Below, in pieces: positions 8,932 through 17,465 of a stretch of DNA of 64,000 bases. Within the stretch, counting starts at the first letter, position 1; every line of letters starts with the position of its first letter. Both the position numbers and the translations under genes were made by a program. The notes below the pieces were generated by a model that made no database searches, was not told the origin of the DNA, and saw only the letters and a list, made by a program, of their open reading frames with translations. Origin of the DNA: Caballeronia sordidicola (GTDB lineage Bacteria > Pseudomonadota > Gammaproteobacteria > Burkholderiales > Burkholderiaceae); assembly GCF_001544455.2 (NCBI RefSeq), contig NZ_FCOC02000011.1:1-64000 (forward strand), in the 5' to 3' direction.

Positions 8932-10002
8932 TTAGGGTTGTGTTCTGCTTCTGAAACCACTGCGTTTGATGAGAAGTGCGAAATCGTCGCGCAGCAACAC
9001 CAGGGCGACGAAGATCACTGCGCCGTAGATGATCGTGCGCCAGCCTTCGGCAATACCGAGCGACGACACGATGGTGGACAGCGTGGTTAGCAGGATCGCG
9101 CCGGCTGCGGCGCCCAGATAGATGCCGCGTCCTCCGACGATCGACGTCCCGCCGATCACCACCGCCGCAACCGACGGCAGCAGGTAGCTCTGGCCGAGCG
9201 TGAGCGTGACGCCGCGCACGTAGCCGAGCATCAGAATGCCGGCGAGGCCCGCGCTTGCGCCGCTGATGGCATAGGTCGCGATGGTGAGCCGGTGTACGGG
9301 CAGGCCTGCCACGTGCGCCGCGGTCGGGTTTGTGCCGAGCGCGTAGACCTTGCGGCCGAAGCTCGTCCGCATCTGCAGGAAGCAGCCGGCCGCAGTGCCG
9401 AGCACCATCAGGTACAGGATCGGGGCGCCGAGCGGCGTGCTCACGAACAACGAAGAGAGGGCAGCAGACGGCTGGCCGGCCGGCGTGCCTTGCGTGAAGC
9501 CGAGCGTGACACCATAGAGGATCACACCCATCGCCAGCGTCATGATGAACGGCGGAATCTTCACGAGACTCACGCCGATGCCGCTGCACGCACCGAGCGC
9601 GCCGGTGACCGCGAGGATCGCGGGCACGCCCCACACGACGGCCGAATCCGCACCGCCGATCCACTTGAACGCGAGCACGCCGCCCAGGGTCATCATCGAG
9701 GCGACGCTCAGGTCCAGGCCGCCGAGCAGGATCACCATCTGCTGGCCGAACGCGACCACCATCAGGAAGCTCGAGATCACGAGGATGGCCTTCATCTGCG
9801 CGAGGCTGCCGAAGTTCGGGCCGAGCACGCGTGAGGCGGCAATCAGCGCGAAGGAAATCGCGAACAGCGCGATGGCGGTGCGCACGTCGCGGTCGAGCCG
9901 GCTGAACCAGCCTGGCGCGGCTTCGCCGCCACGGGTATCGGCGGGGCGGCCGCTGGTGTCATTGGCGCCGTTGCTGCCGTTGGTCAAGGGCGTCTCGGTC
10001 AT
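8932..10002 (-). CDS. Sugar ABC transporter permease (RbsC-like) 1
   Basis: A 356-residue inner-membrane permease of the ribose/xylose/rhamnose class. After a ~45-residue Gly/Asn-rich cytoplasmic lead it has about ten membrane segments. The family signature G-L-D-L-S-V-A-S-M follows the third segment, the coupling segment contains F-G-R-K-V-Y-A-L-G-T-N-P-T-A-A, and I-G-G-T-S-I-V-G-G-R-G lies near the end. Its ATG overlaps the stop of permease 2 by four bases (ATGA), so the two are translationally coupled. Two non-identical permeases imply a heterodimeric channel. Confidence 0.9.
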   Translation of the reverse strand: MTETPLTNGSNGANDTSGRPADTRGGEAAPGWFSRLDRDVRTAIALFAISFALIAASRVLGPNFGSLAQMKAILVISSFLMVVAFGQQMVILLGGLDLSVASMMTLGGVLAFKWIGGADSAVVWGVPAILAVTGALGACSGIGVSLVKIPPFIMTLAMGVILYGVTLGFTQGTPAGQPSAALSSLFVSTPLGAPILYLMVLGTAAGCFLQMRTSFGRKVYALGTNPTAAHVAGLPVHRLTIATYAISGASAGLAGILMLGYVRGVTLTLGQSYLLPSVAAVVIGGTSIVGGRGIYLGAAAGAILLTTLSTIVSSLGIAEGWRTIIYGAVIFVALVLLRDDFALLIKRSGFRSRTQP

Positions 10003-11018
10003 GCGTGCACCTCTTCGCGTGAGCTGAAGCGGGCGAAGAACACCGCCACCACCACCGCCGCGATCATCACTACACCCTGGAAGATGCCGGTATAAAACGA
10101 TGACACGCCGGTGGAGAACAGCACCTTCTGCAGCAGCGTCAGGGTCAGCGCGCCGAGGATCGATCCCGCCACGCCGCCGCGTCCGCCCGAGAACGAAGTG
10201 CCTCCCAGCGCAATAGCCGCGAACACCAGCAACAAATACGGTTCGCCCGCGTTCGGCGTGCCCGTGGAGGTGAGGGCGCTCAGCATGAAGCCGGCGAGGC
10301 CATAGCAGACGCCCGCGAGCATGTACGCCACCAGCTTGATCCGCTTGACCGGCACGCCGGCCAGAACCGCAGCGGTTTCGTCGGCGCCGGTGGCGTAGAG
10401 GCCGACGCCCCAGTCGGTGCGGCGCAGCACGCGCCAGATCGCGTACGTCACCGCTGCGATCACAAGCGAGACCGGCACGATGCCGTGAATGCGGTCAGTC
10501 ATCGTGTAGATCATGAAGTCGGAGACGTTGCCGCCGGGGGCGTCGAGGATTAGCAGCGCGGCGCCTGAGCAGACGATCATCGACGCGAGCGTGAGCGCGA
10601 TGGATTGCAGGTTCCAGTACGCCACCAGGTAGCCGTTGATCGCACCCACGCCGGCGCCGGCCGCCATCGCGATGGCCACGCCCTGCAGCGCGCCCCACGG
10701 GCCGTCGCCGCCGTGCACCGCGACCAGCACGTTGGTGAGCGAAACCACGCCCGCTACCGAGAGGTCGAAGCCGCGCGTCAGCACGACCAGCGTGCCGCCG
10801 GCCGCCGCCAGCGCGAGCGGCAGACTGTTGTTGAAGATGTCCGTGATGACCGTGGCGCTCAGCGCGTCGGACTGCGTTGCCGCGAAGATCACGGTCATCA
10901 CCGCGAGGATCACGACAATGATCGTGGTGCCGTCGCCAAGCAGACGCCGGGACAACGGCTCGGGGCGCAGCATGGCGGCCGCACGCGAGCGGCCGGAAGA
11001 GGGACGTGCCTGGTTCAT
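9999..11018 (-). CDS. Sugar ABC transporter permease (RbsC-like) 2
   Basis: A 339-residue permease paralogous to its neighbour, with the signature T-R-G-F-D-L-S-V-A-G-V-V-S-L-T-N, the coupling segment Y-A-T-G-A-D-E-T-A-A-V-L-A-G-V, and A-L-G-G-T-S-F-S-G-G-R-G-G. About ten hydrophobic segments are visible. Its start overlaps the ATPase stop by four bases and its stop overlaps the next permease start by four, so ATPase, permease 2 and permease 1 form one tightly coupled unit. Confidence 0.9.
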   Translation of the reverse strand: MNQARPSSGRSRAAAMLRPEPLSRRLLGDGTTIIVVILAVMTVIFAATQSDALSATVITDIFNNSLPLALAAAGGTLVVLTRGFDLSVAGVVSLTNVLVAVHGGDGPWGALQGVAIAMAAGAGVGAINGYLVAYWNLQSIALTLASMIVCSGAALLILDAPGGNVSDFMIYTMTDRIHGIVPVSLVIAAVTYAIWRVLRRTDWGVGLYATGADETAAVLAGVPVKRIKLVAYMLAGVCYGLAGFMLSALTSTGTPNAGEPYLLLVFAAIALGGTSFSGGRGGVAGSILGALTLTLLQKVLFSTGVSSFYTGIFQGVVMIAAVVVAVFFARFSSREEVHA

Positions 11019-12544
11019 GATGCGTGGGCTCCGTGTCCAGCCGCAAGGGCGACGAGGCGCGCCTCGGAAAGTTCGTCGCCGGACGCTTCTCCCGCGATGC
11101 GTCCGCCGTAGACGACCGCGCAGCGGTCGACAAGATGGATGAGTTCGGCCAGTTCGGTGGAATAGATCAGCGCCGCGCCGCCTTCTGCGACGAACGCGCG
11201 GATGACGTCGTAGATCAGCGCCTTGGTGCCGACATCGACGCCGCGCGTCGGGTCGAACAGGACCAGGTAGCGCGCGCCCGACATCAGCACGCGGCCAATC
11301 AGCGCCTTTTGCTGGTTGCCGCCGGAAAGCGCGCCGATCTTCAGCTTCAGGTATCGGCTCGAAAGGTCGACGCGTGCCGCTTCCTGGTTCACGGCGGCCC
11401 GCTCGCGTGCGCCGTTGACCACGCCGAAGTGGCCCAGCCGGCCGAGAATGGGCAGAGTCATGTTGCTGTCGGTGCGCAGGCTGAGGAACACGCCTTCGGT
11501 CTTGCGTTCCTCGGGCACGAAGCCGATGCCGGCTTTTGCCGCGTCAGCCGGAGTAGCCAGGCGTACGGACTTGCCGTCGATACGGATCTGTCCGCCGCGC
11601 ACGGGCGTGAGGCCCGCGAGCATGCGGAACAGGTCGCGCTGTCCCTGGCCTTCCAGACCTGCGACGCCGACTATTTCTCCCTTGCCGACGGACAGCGTGA
11701 TGTCGTTCACCGTACCGCCCGCGAGCTTGGTCACCCCGAACGCTTCCGCTCGTGCCACTGTCGATACGCTGCGCGCCGCGTGCGATTCGCGCGCGGCGGA
11801 GCCGACCATCATCTTGAAGATGCCGGCGTCCTCGATGCCTGCAAGCGACACCGTGCCGATGCTTTCGCCGTTGCGCAGCACCGTGCCGCGACGGCACAGC
11901 CGGCGCACTTCGGAAAGCCGGTGCGAGATGTACAGCACGCCGGCGCCGGCCGCGGTCACGCGCGCGAGGATATCGAAGAGCCAGGTCGGATCGGAGAGCG
12001 CCGCGGTGGGTTCGTCCAGCACCAGAAGACGTGGCCGACGAGCCACCGCGCGCATGATCTCGACGCGCTGTTTTTCGGCTAGCGAGAGCGCGCGTACGTA
12101 CACACCCGGATGAATGTGAGCGAGGCCGTACTCCGCCAGCATTGCAGCGGCGCTCGCTTCGCTTGCCTTCACCGAGACAAGGCCGGCCGCGCCCTTTGCC
12201 TGCCGGGGCAGCATCAGGTTTTCGGCCACGCTCAGGTTCGGCAGCAGGCTCAACTCCTGGAATGCGGTCGAGACGCCGGCGGCGCGGGCGGCCATCGGAT
12301 TAGCCGGCGTATAAGCGCGGCCGTCGAGCGTGAGCGTGCCGGTGTCGGGAGCGACAATGCCCGAGAGCACCTTGACGATAGTCGATTTGCCCGCGCCGTT
12401 CTCGCCGAGCAGCGCATGGATCTCACCCGGCTCGATGTCGAAAGACACGCGGCGTACCGCGACCGTCGCGCCGTAGGACTTGGCGATGTTCTGGATGCCG
12501 AGGATCGCCGGTGCGCCCTTGGACTGCACAAGAGCGTCAGCCAT
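11015..12544 (-). CDS. Sugar ABC transporter ATP-binding protein (double ABC, RbsA/MglA-like)
   Basis: A 509-residue ATPase with two nucleotide-binding domains. The first has Walker A G-E-N-G-A-G-K-S-T, the signature region A-L-S-L-A-E-K-Q-R-V-E-I-M-R-A, and Walker B L-L-V-L-D-E-P-T-A-A-L. The second has G-L-E-G-Q-G-Q-R-D-L-F-R in place of a normal Walker A (the degenerate second site typical of RbsA-type subunits), the signature L-S-G-G-N-Q-Q-K, and L-V-L-F-D-P-T-R-G-V-D-V-G. The ATG at 12544 was chosen because the first ABC motif starts soon after it and the upstream frame lies inside the SDR gene. It overlaps the SDR stop by eight bases (ATGGCTGA). Confidence 0.9.
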   Translation of the reverse strand: MADALVQSKGAPAILGIQNIAKSYGATVAVRRVSFDIEPGEIHALLGENGAGKSTIVKVLSGIVAPDTGTLTLDGRAYTPANPMAARAAGVSTAFQELSLLPNLSVAENLMLPRQAKGAAGLVSVKASEASAAAMLAEYGLAHIHPGVYVRALSLAEKQRVEIMRAVARRPRLLVLDEPTAALSDPTWLFDILARVTAAGAGVLYISHRLSEVRRLCRRGTVLRNGESIGTVSLAGIEDAGIFKMMVGSAARESHAARSVSTVARAEAFGVTKLAGGTVNDITLSVGKGEIVGVAGLEGQGQRDLFRMLAGLTPVRGGQIRIDGKSVRLATPADAAKAGIGFVPEERKTEGVFLSLRTDSNMTLPILGRLGHFGVVNGARERAAVNQEAARVDLSSRYLKLKIGALSGGNQQKALIGRVLMSGARYLVLFDPTRGVDVGTKALIYDVIRAFVAEGGAALIYSTELAELIHLVDRCAVVYGGRIAGEASGDELSEARLVALAAGHGAHAS

Positions 12545-13295
12545 TGTAGACACCGCCGTCGATGCCGAAGGACTGCGCGGTGACGTAGGCCGATTCGTCG
12601 GAAGCAAGGTAGACGAAGAGTGGCGCGATTTCGTCGGCGCCGGCCTGGCGGCCGAGTGGCACGAGTGCCGCGATCTTTTCGTGCTGCGCGTTCGCGCCGC
12701 CCATGAAGTCGATGGCCGGCTGGTTGAACGCGGTATCCACCCAGCCGGGACAGATCGCATTCACGCGGATGTTGTCGGGTGCGAGTTCGAGCGCGAGCGC
12801 CGTCGTGAAGGCGATCACCGCGCCCTTGGAGGCCGAATAAGCGACCAGTCCCGGGCCGCCGCGCTTGCCCGCAAGCGACGACATATTGATGATCGAGCCT
12901 TTACCCGACTGCTTCAGATGCGGGATCGCGTGCTTCGCGCCAAAGAAATGCGCGCGCGCGTTCACCGCAAAGAGCGCATCCCAGTTGGCCTGATCGAATT
13001 CCGCGATCGCGCCCGAGCGCTGCAAGCCGGCGTTCTGTGCGAGCGCGTCGAGGCCGCCCAGCCACTCCACGCCGCGCCCGATCAGGTTGGCGACGCTCGC
13101 TTCACTTGTCACGTCGACCTGTACGAAATGTGCGGCGTCGCCGAGTTCCGCAACTACCGCGCGGCCGGCTTCCTCGGCTATGTCGCCGATCACCACGCGC
13201 GCGCCTTGCGCAATGAAGCTGCGCGCCGCTTCCTTGCCAATGTTGCCAATAGCGCCCGTGATGATGATGCGTTTTCCGAAGAGACGGCCTGCCAT
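12537..13295 (-). CDS. Short-chain dehydrogenase/reductase (sugar 1-dehydrogenase-like)
   Basis: A 252-residue classical SDR. The start at 13295 has AGGAG six bases upstream; the longer frame has no such site. It shows the cofactor motif T-G-A-I-G-N-I-G, the D-V-T segment, Q-N-A-G, S-S near residue 135, catalytic Y-S-A-S-K, and C-P-G-W-V-D-T. It sits between a lactonase-like esterase and a sugar ABC transporter. This fits oxidation of an aldose or polyol to a lactone or ketose, as L-rhamnose or L-fucose dehydrogenases do in non-phosphorylative pathways. The substrate is inferred from context only. Confidence 0.85.
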   Translation of the reverse strand: MAGRLFGKRIIITGAIGNIGKEAARSFIAQGARVVIGDIAEEAGRAVVAELGDAAHFVQVDVTSEASVANLIGRGVEWLGGLDALAQNAGLQRSGAIAEFDQANWDALFAVNARAHFFGAKHAIPHLKQSGKGSIINMSSLAGKRGGPGLVAYSASKGAVIAFTTALALELAPDNIRVNAICPGWVDTAFNQPAIDFMGGANAQHEKIAALVPLGRQAGADEIAPLFVYLASDESAYVTAQSFGIDGGVYNG

Positions 13296-13318
13296 GAGGA
13301 ACTCCTGAATGGAATGGG

Positions 13319-14119
13319 TTACCGGCTGCGCGAATTCGCGAGCAGGAAGCTTTCGATTGCCGGATTGCACAACTGCGGCTGCTCCATGGTCGGCATGTGC
13401 GCCGCACCGGGAATCGTGATCAGCTGGGCGTTGGGGATAGGACGAGCGATGCGTTCTAGGACAGGTAGCGGCGTCGAAGTATCGTCTTCACCCGCCACGA
13501 CCAGCGTGGGGACGGCGATGCGGCCGATCACAGCGGCGGCGAGATCCATGTCGCGGATGGCGGCGGCGCAGCCGGCATAGCCGTCGAGTGAAGTGCCGAG
13601 GACCATTGCGCGCATCTTCTGCATCAGTTCGGGCTGCGCGCGCTTGAACGCGGGCGTGACCCAACGGTCGACCGATGCTTCGGCGAGCGGCGCTACGCCG
13701 ATATCGCGCACTTCTATCACGCGCGCTTCCCACAACCCCTTCGGCGCCTCGCTCGTGGTAGCACACAGCGTGAGGCTCATCAACCGCTCGCCGTGCCATG
13801 CGCCCACGTATTGGCCGATCATTCCGCCGAGCGACAACCCGACGTAGTGCGCCTGCTCGATGCCGAGGTGGTCCATGAGGGCGAGCACATCGGCGGCGAG
13901 CAGGGCGAGCGAGTAGTCGCCGGGCGTGGCGCTGGAGCCGCCGTGGCCGCGGATGTCATAGCAGAGTACGGTAAAAGAGCGCGACAGCGTATCGAGCTGC
14001 GGCGCCCACATCGACAGATCCGCGGCGAACCCGTGACTCAGGATCACGACCGGCGCGCCGGGCTTGCCGGTCAGCGTGTAATGGGTCTGAATGCCGTTAG
14101 TGTCGGCCCGTGCTTCCAT
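13319..14119 (-). CDS. Alpha/beta hydrolase (3-oxoadipate enol-lactonase-like)
   Basis: A 266-residue alpha/beta-hydrolase. The oxyanion segment is L-S-H-G-F-A-A-D-L-S-M-W, the nucleophile elbow is G-L-S-L-G-G (Ser near residue 96), the acid is in V-A-G-E-D-D-T-S-T, and the catalytic His is in G-A-A-H-M-P. This is the layout of PcaD and of several sugar or ester lactonases. It is the first gene of the leftward operon and lies opposite the GntR gene at 14347, with a dyad-rich promoter between. In this sugar locus a lactone or carboxylester is a more likely substrate than 3-oxoadipate enol-lactone, because no other beta-ketoadipate genes are present. Confidence 0.8.
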   Translation of the reverse strand: MEARADTNGIQTHYTLTGKPGAPVVILSHGFAADLSMWAPQLDTLSRSFTVLCYDIRGHGGSSATPGDYSLALLAADVLALMDHLGIEQAHYVGLSLGGMIGQYVGAWHGERLMSLTLCATTSEAPKGLWEARVIEVRDIGVAPLAEASVDRWVTPAFKRAQPELMQKMRAMVLGTSLDGYAGCAAAIRDMDLAAAVIGRIAVPTLVVAGEDDTSTPLPVLERIARPIPNAQLITIPGAAHMPTMEQPQLCNPAIESFLLANSRSR

Positions 14120-14235
14120 GTCTCCGATTCCCCGATAAGCGTTTTGCTCAGCGCTTTTCCAGCGAGCTGGAGCTAATGAAAACCGAGTGTCGATTTTGTC
14201 GCCAATTTTGTCAAACGTATTTGCGTCAAGGTAAA

Positions 14236-14249
14236 CGCCAATATTGGCG
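14236..14249. promoter_or_regulatory. Perfect 14-bp palindrome, candidate GntR operator
   Basis: CGCCAATATTGGCG lies between the divergent hydrolase gene (start 14119) and the GntR gene (start 14347). About 25-40 bases to its left, (G/C)ATTTTGTC-like half-sites repeat, and TTGTCAAACGT (14208-14218) nearly fits the FadR-type consensus TNGTNNNACNA. The position suits an operator controlling both transcripts, most simply bound by the adjacent GntR protein. Binding is inferred. Confidence 0.5.
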
Positions 14250-14346
14250 CAACACGATGGAGGTAGAATGCGCGGACGTATAGGCAGCCGGAAGCGTCGG
14301 AGAGTGGCGCGGCGAGAACGACGAGAAAACTATCGAGGGAAAGGGT

Positions 14347-15039
14347 TTGGTCACGAAAACGGACGCACAGGCGGCGCAACTTGTGGAAGGCATCAAGTCG
14401 GACATCATCATCGGCCGGCTGCGTCCGCATCAGCGATTGGTCGAGGAAGAGATCAGCGCGCAGTTCAACGTTTCGCGGCATGTGTCCCGAGCGGCGCTCG
14501 TGCTTCTTGAACGCATGGGACTGGTCACGCGTCGGCCCAATCGCGGCGTAATCGTGCGCGACTTTTCCATGGAACAGGTCGAGCAGATCTATGAGGTCAG
14601 GATGATCCTGCAGCGCGAGGCAGCGAGCCGTGTGCCGATGCCGGCGCGGCCCCACGATCTCTCGCAGATCGAAGCGATCCATGCGGAATACTGCCGCGAG
14701 TTGGACGCGGGCAACCTGCTGCAGGTCAACGTGCTCAACGACGCGTTCCACCGGCGCATCTGGGCGACCTGTCCCAATCTTTACCTGGCCGAGACGATCG
14801 AGAAGCTGTGGGTCGAGACGACCGGGATCCGCTGGTACGGCGTCGGCGATCCGCAATTACTGTCGCATTCGCGCGAGCATCACGCCACCATGATCGAACA
14901 GTTGCGAAGCGGCGACCGCGACGGTTTCATGGCGCTCGCCGTTGATCACATCATGCCGCCGCTGGACGCATTCAGACGCGCGCACCGGGCCAGTTCCATG
15001 TTCGGCGCGGCGGTGTTACAGGAGCGTGAAACCGGATGA
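14347..15039 (+). CDS. GntR-family transcriptional regulator, FCD subfamily (FadR-type)
   Basis: A 230-residue regulator. The N-terminal winged helix has I-I-I-G-R-L-R-P-H-Q-R-L-V-E-E-E-I-S-A-Q-F-N-V-S-R, with the usual recognition-helix S-R in place. An all-helical FCD domain from about residue 85 contains Y-E-V-R-M-I-L-Q-R-E-A-A and the metal/ligand His residues N-D-A-F-H-R-R-I and S-R-E-H-H-A. The start is a TTG at 14347 preceded by GAGGGAAAGGG; no ATG fits better. Its stop overlaps the MBL-fold gene by four bases. It diverges from the hydrolase-SDR-ABC operon and is its likely regulator. Confidence 0.85.
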   Translation: MVTKTDAQAAQLVEGIKSDIIIGRLRPHQRLVEEEISAQFNVSRHVSRAALVLLERMGLVTRRPNRGVIVRDFSMEQVEQIYEVRMILQREAASRVPMPARPHDLSQIEAIHAEYCRELDAGNLLQVNVLNDAFHRRIWATCPNLYLAETIEKLWVETTGIRWYGVGDPQLLSHSREHHATMIEQLRSGDRDGFMALAVDHIMPPLDAFRRAHRASSMFGAAVLQERETG

Positions 15040-15725
15040 ATCCGACCTACGAGATCCTGGTGCAGGGCAACAACCTGCGCCTGAAGAACGATTTCCTGGG
15101 CATTGCCAACGTCACCCTGATTCGCGGACATGACGGCCTGACGCTGTTCGACACCGGCGGCTATATCTCGCGCCTTGGTCTGCTGAAGGCGCTGCGCGAC
15201 CGCGGCATTGAGCCCGCCGACATCAAAACAGTCTTTCTCTCGCATTTGCATTTCGACCACGCGCACAATATCGACCTGTTTGCGAATGCGCGCTTTGTCG
15301 TCAGCGAACGTGAGTGGGAATACGCGGCGTGTCCGCATCCGGAAGATCTGTTGCTGCCCTGGGGGATTCGCGAGCAGCTCTCGAAAGGCAAGGTCGAGTT
15401 CATCAAGGGCGAAGGGCAGTTGGACCGGGGCGTGCACTTCTTTCCGGCGCCCGGCCATACGCCCGGCTGCTACGGACTTGAACTGGACACCGCCGACCGG
15501 GGCCGCGTGATCATCGCCGGCGACGCGATCAAATACGCTAAGGAAGCGATCCTCAAGCGTTGCGACATGGCCTTCGACGAGGTCGACGTTGGTACGCGCA
15601 CGATCAAGCGGATCCTCGAACGAGCCGACCGGATTGTGCCGGGTCATTTCCCCGAGTTGATCCGCCAGCCGGACGGCAACTTCAGTTGGGAAGAGTCCGC
15701 GCCGTTCGAACTGCTGATTCGCTAG
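15036..15725 (+). CDS. MBL-fold metallo-hydrolase (lactonase-like)
   Basis: A 229-residue metallo-beta-lactamase-fold protein. The metal motif is S-H-L-H-F-D-H (HxHxDH), followed by A-P-G-H-T-P-G-C, A-G-D-A-I-K and a late V-P-G-H-F. This pattern covers all zinc ligands expected of the N-acyl-homoserine-lactonase/glyoxalase-II-like class. Its ATG overlaps the GntR stop (ATGA), so it is translated from the regulator's transcript. In this setting lactone ring opening of a sugar-derived intermediate is more plausible than quorum quenching, but neither can be shown. Confidence 0.8.
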   Translation: MNPTYEILVQGNNLRLKNDFLGIANVTLIRGHDGLTLFDTGGYISRLGLLKALRDRGIEPADIKTVFLSHLHFDHAHNIDLFANARFVVSEREWEYAACPHPEDLLLPWGIREQLSKGKVEFIKGEGQLDRGVHFFPAPGHTPGCYGLELDTADRGRVIIAGDAIKYAKEAILKRCDMAFDEVDVGTRTIKRILERADRIVPGHFPELIRQPDGNFSWEESAPFELLIR

Positions 15726-15740
15726 CGCCGCTTGAAAAGC

Positions 15741-15768
15741 GAACGGGCCGCCACGAGTCGGCCCGTTC
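15741..15768. terminator. Bidirectional hairpin terminator between convergent genes
   Basis: A perfect 10-bp stem, GAACGGGCCG and CGGCCCGTTC, has an 8-base loop. It lies between the MBL-fold gene (rightward, stop at 15725) and the UxaA gene (leftward, stop at 15797). On the minus strand it is followed by GCTTTTC, giving a short U-tract for the leftward transcript. The rightward side lacks a clear T run. Confidence 0.7.
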
Positions 15769-15796
15769 ACAACGTACTACGTACTACATCTGCGCA

Positions 15797-17326
15797 CTAC
15801 ATCTGCGCGCCGATCATCCAAGGCACAAACTCGTCATCGCCCACGCCGAGGGCTTCGCTGCGGCTCGGCTCTCCCGATGCGACCCGCAGGATCGCATCGA
15901 AGATTTCCTGGCCCTTCTGCCGCACCGTGGCGCTGCCGTCCATGATGTCGCCGCAGTTGATGTCCATGTCGTCGCGCATGCGGTTGAACATTTTCGTGTT
16001 GGTGGCGAGCTTGATGGAGGGTGCGGGCTTGGCGCCGAAGCACGAGCCGCGTCCCGTGGTGAAGACCACGAGATTCGCGCCGCTCGCGATCTGGCCGGTC
16101 GCACCCATTGGATCGTAGCCGGGCGCATCCATGAAAACGAGGCCGTGGGTATCGACCGGTTCGGCGTAGCGGTACACACCCATTAAAGGCGTCGAACCGC
16201 TTTTCGCGACCGCGCCAAGCGACTTTTCGAGGATCGTGGTGAGGCCTCCGGTCTTGTTGCCCGGCGTCGGATTGTTGTCGATGCTGCCTTTCTCGCGCTG
16301 CGCGTAGTCCTCCCACCAGTGAATCCGCTCGACGATCTTTTCGCCCACTTCACGCGAGACGGCGCGCCGGGTCAGCAAGTGCTCGGCGCCGTAGATTTCG
16401 GGCGTTTCGCTGAGGATAGCGGTGCCGCCGTGCTGCACCAGCAAGTCGACGGCCGCGCCCAGCGCCGGGTTCGCCGTAATGCCGGAGTAGCCATCCGAGC
16501 CGCCGCATTGCAGCGCGATGCTCAAGTGCGAGACCGGCAGCGGTTCGCGTTCGACGCGATTGGCCGCTGGCAGCATCTCGTTGACGGCGGCGATGGCCGC
16601 GTCGATGGTCTTCTGCGTACCGCCGAGTTCTTGCATGACGAGGGGCACGATCATCGAGCCGCTTTCCACGTTCTCCGCAACGAAAAGAGCACCCATCTGG
16701 TTTGCTTCGCAGCCGAGTCCGATCACGAGCACGCCAGCGAAATTGGCGTGCTTAACGTAGCCGCCGATCGTGCGGCGCAGTTGCTGGATGCCTTCGCCGT
16801 TATGGTCGATGCAGCAGCCGAAGCTGTGCGTGATGGGCACGACGCCGTCCACATTCGGATAGGCAGCGAGCGCGCCGGGTGCGGCGAAGTGCTGCGCCAC
16901 GCGCTTGCTCACCGTAGCGGAGCAGTTCACGGTGCTGACTACGCCAATGTAGTTGCGCGTCGCGACGCGTCCGTCGGCACGGCGAAAGCCCTGGAACGTC
17001 AACGGCTGCGCCGCCGGGGCTACAGCCTTGACGTCGCTGCTGAACGCGTAGTCGCGGTCGAACGAGCCGATCGACATGTTGTGCGTATGGACGTGGTCGC
17101 CCGGTACGATGGCGTCGGTCGCGAAACCGATGATCTGACCATAGCGGCGTACGGCTTCGCCGACGGCGATCGGGCGCAGCGCGATCTTGTGCGCAGCCGG
17201 GACGTCGGCGCGCGCAACCAGGCCGCCGAATTCGGCGAGCGTCGTGCCGCTGGTGAGCGCATCGCGGGCAATGGCGACGTCGTCTGCGTCGTCGAGTTTG
17301 AGCGCGCGTGAAAGTGGGTCCATCAT
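15797..17326 (-). CDS. UxaA-family dehydratase (altronate dehydratase-like)
   Basis: A 509-residue lyase. The N-terminal SAF domain (roughly residues 10-95) ends with V-P-G-D-H-V-H-T-H-N-M. The large UxaA domain follows, with T-R-N-Y-I-G-V-V-S-T-V-N-C-S, H-S-F-G-C-C-I-D, G-L-G-C-E-A-N-Q, and L-Q-C-G-G-S-D-G-Y-S-G-I-T-A-N-P near the middle. The C-terminal part has T-G-R-G-S-C-F-G and P-S-I-K-L-A-T-N. The conserved Cys residues match iron-dependent altronate/galactarate dehydratases, which remove water from a sugar acid to give a 2-keto-3-deoxy acid. Tandem ATGs at 17326 and 17323 follow GGAGAACG. It faces away from the GntR gene at 17466. A 13-base duplication (ACTACATCTGCGC) lies at its stop. 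Confidence 0.88.
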   Translation of the reverse strand: MMDPLSRALKLDDADDVAIARDALTSGTTLAEFGGLVARADVPAAHKIALRPIAVGEAVRRYGQIIGFATDAIVPGDHVHTHNMSIGSFDRDYAFSSDVKAVAPAAQPLTFQGFRRADGRVATRNYIGVVSTVNCSATVSKRVAQHFAAPGALAAYPNVDGVVPITHSFGCCIDHNGEGIQQLRRTIGGYVKHANFAGVLVIGLGCEANQMGALFVAENVESGSMIVPLVMQELGGTQKTIDAAIAAVNEMLPAANRVEREPLPVSHLSIALQCGGSDGYSGITANPALGAAVDLLVQHGGTAILSETPEIYGAEHLLTRRAVSREVGEKIVERIHWWEDYAQREKGSIDNNPTPGNKTGGLTTILEKSLGAVAKSGSTPLMGVYRYAEPVDTHGLVFMDAPGYDPMGATGQIASGANLVVFTTGRGSCFGAKPAPSIKLATNTKMFNRMRDDMDINCGDIMDGSATVRQKGQEIFDAILRVASGEPSRSEALGVGDDEFVPWMIGAQM

Positions 17327-17434
17327 CGTTCTCCAGATCCATCGAATGTAGTGTGGGCGCCGATTTTTGCGGACACCTGAGGCAGGTCCGTCGGCTGGGA
17401 GTCATACTGCGATAATCGCGTGTCGACAGGAAAT

Positions 17435-17445
17435 TGGTCGGACCA
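17435..17445. promoter_or_regulatory. FadR-type operator for the adjacent GntR regulator
   Basis: TGGTCGGACCA is a perfect 5-1-5 dyad and fits exactly the TNGTNNNACNA consensus described for FCD-type GntR regulators. It lies 20 bases upstream of the GntR start at 17466 and about 110 bases upstream of the divergent uxaA-like start, so one bound dimer could control both. Match and position are seen; binding is inferred. Confidence 0.65.
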
Positions 17446-17465
17446 CAAGGGAAGGCGGAGGACTC

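Noticed and set aside
11024..12082. Plus-strand open frame of 352 residues
   Set aside because: Antisense to the double ABC ATPase, whose motifs are complete.
12480..13580. Plus-strand open frame of 366 residues
   Set aside because: Antisense to the SDR gene and parts of its neighbours; no family features.
15770..15812. Short tandem duplication ACTACATCTGCGC near the uxaA-like stop
   Set aside because: Only two copies of 13 bases; too short to call a functional repeat, noted under the gene.
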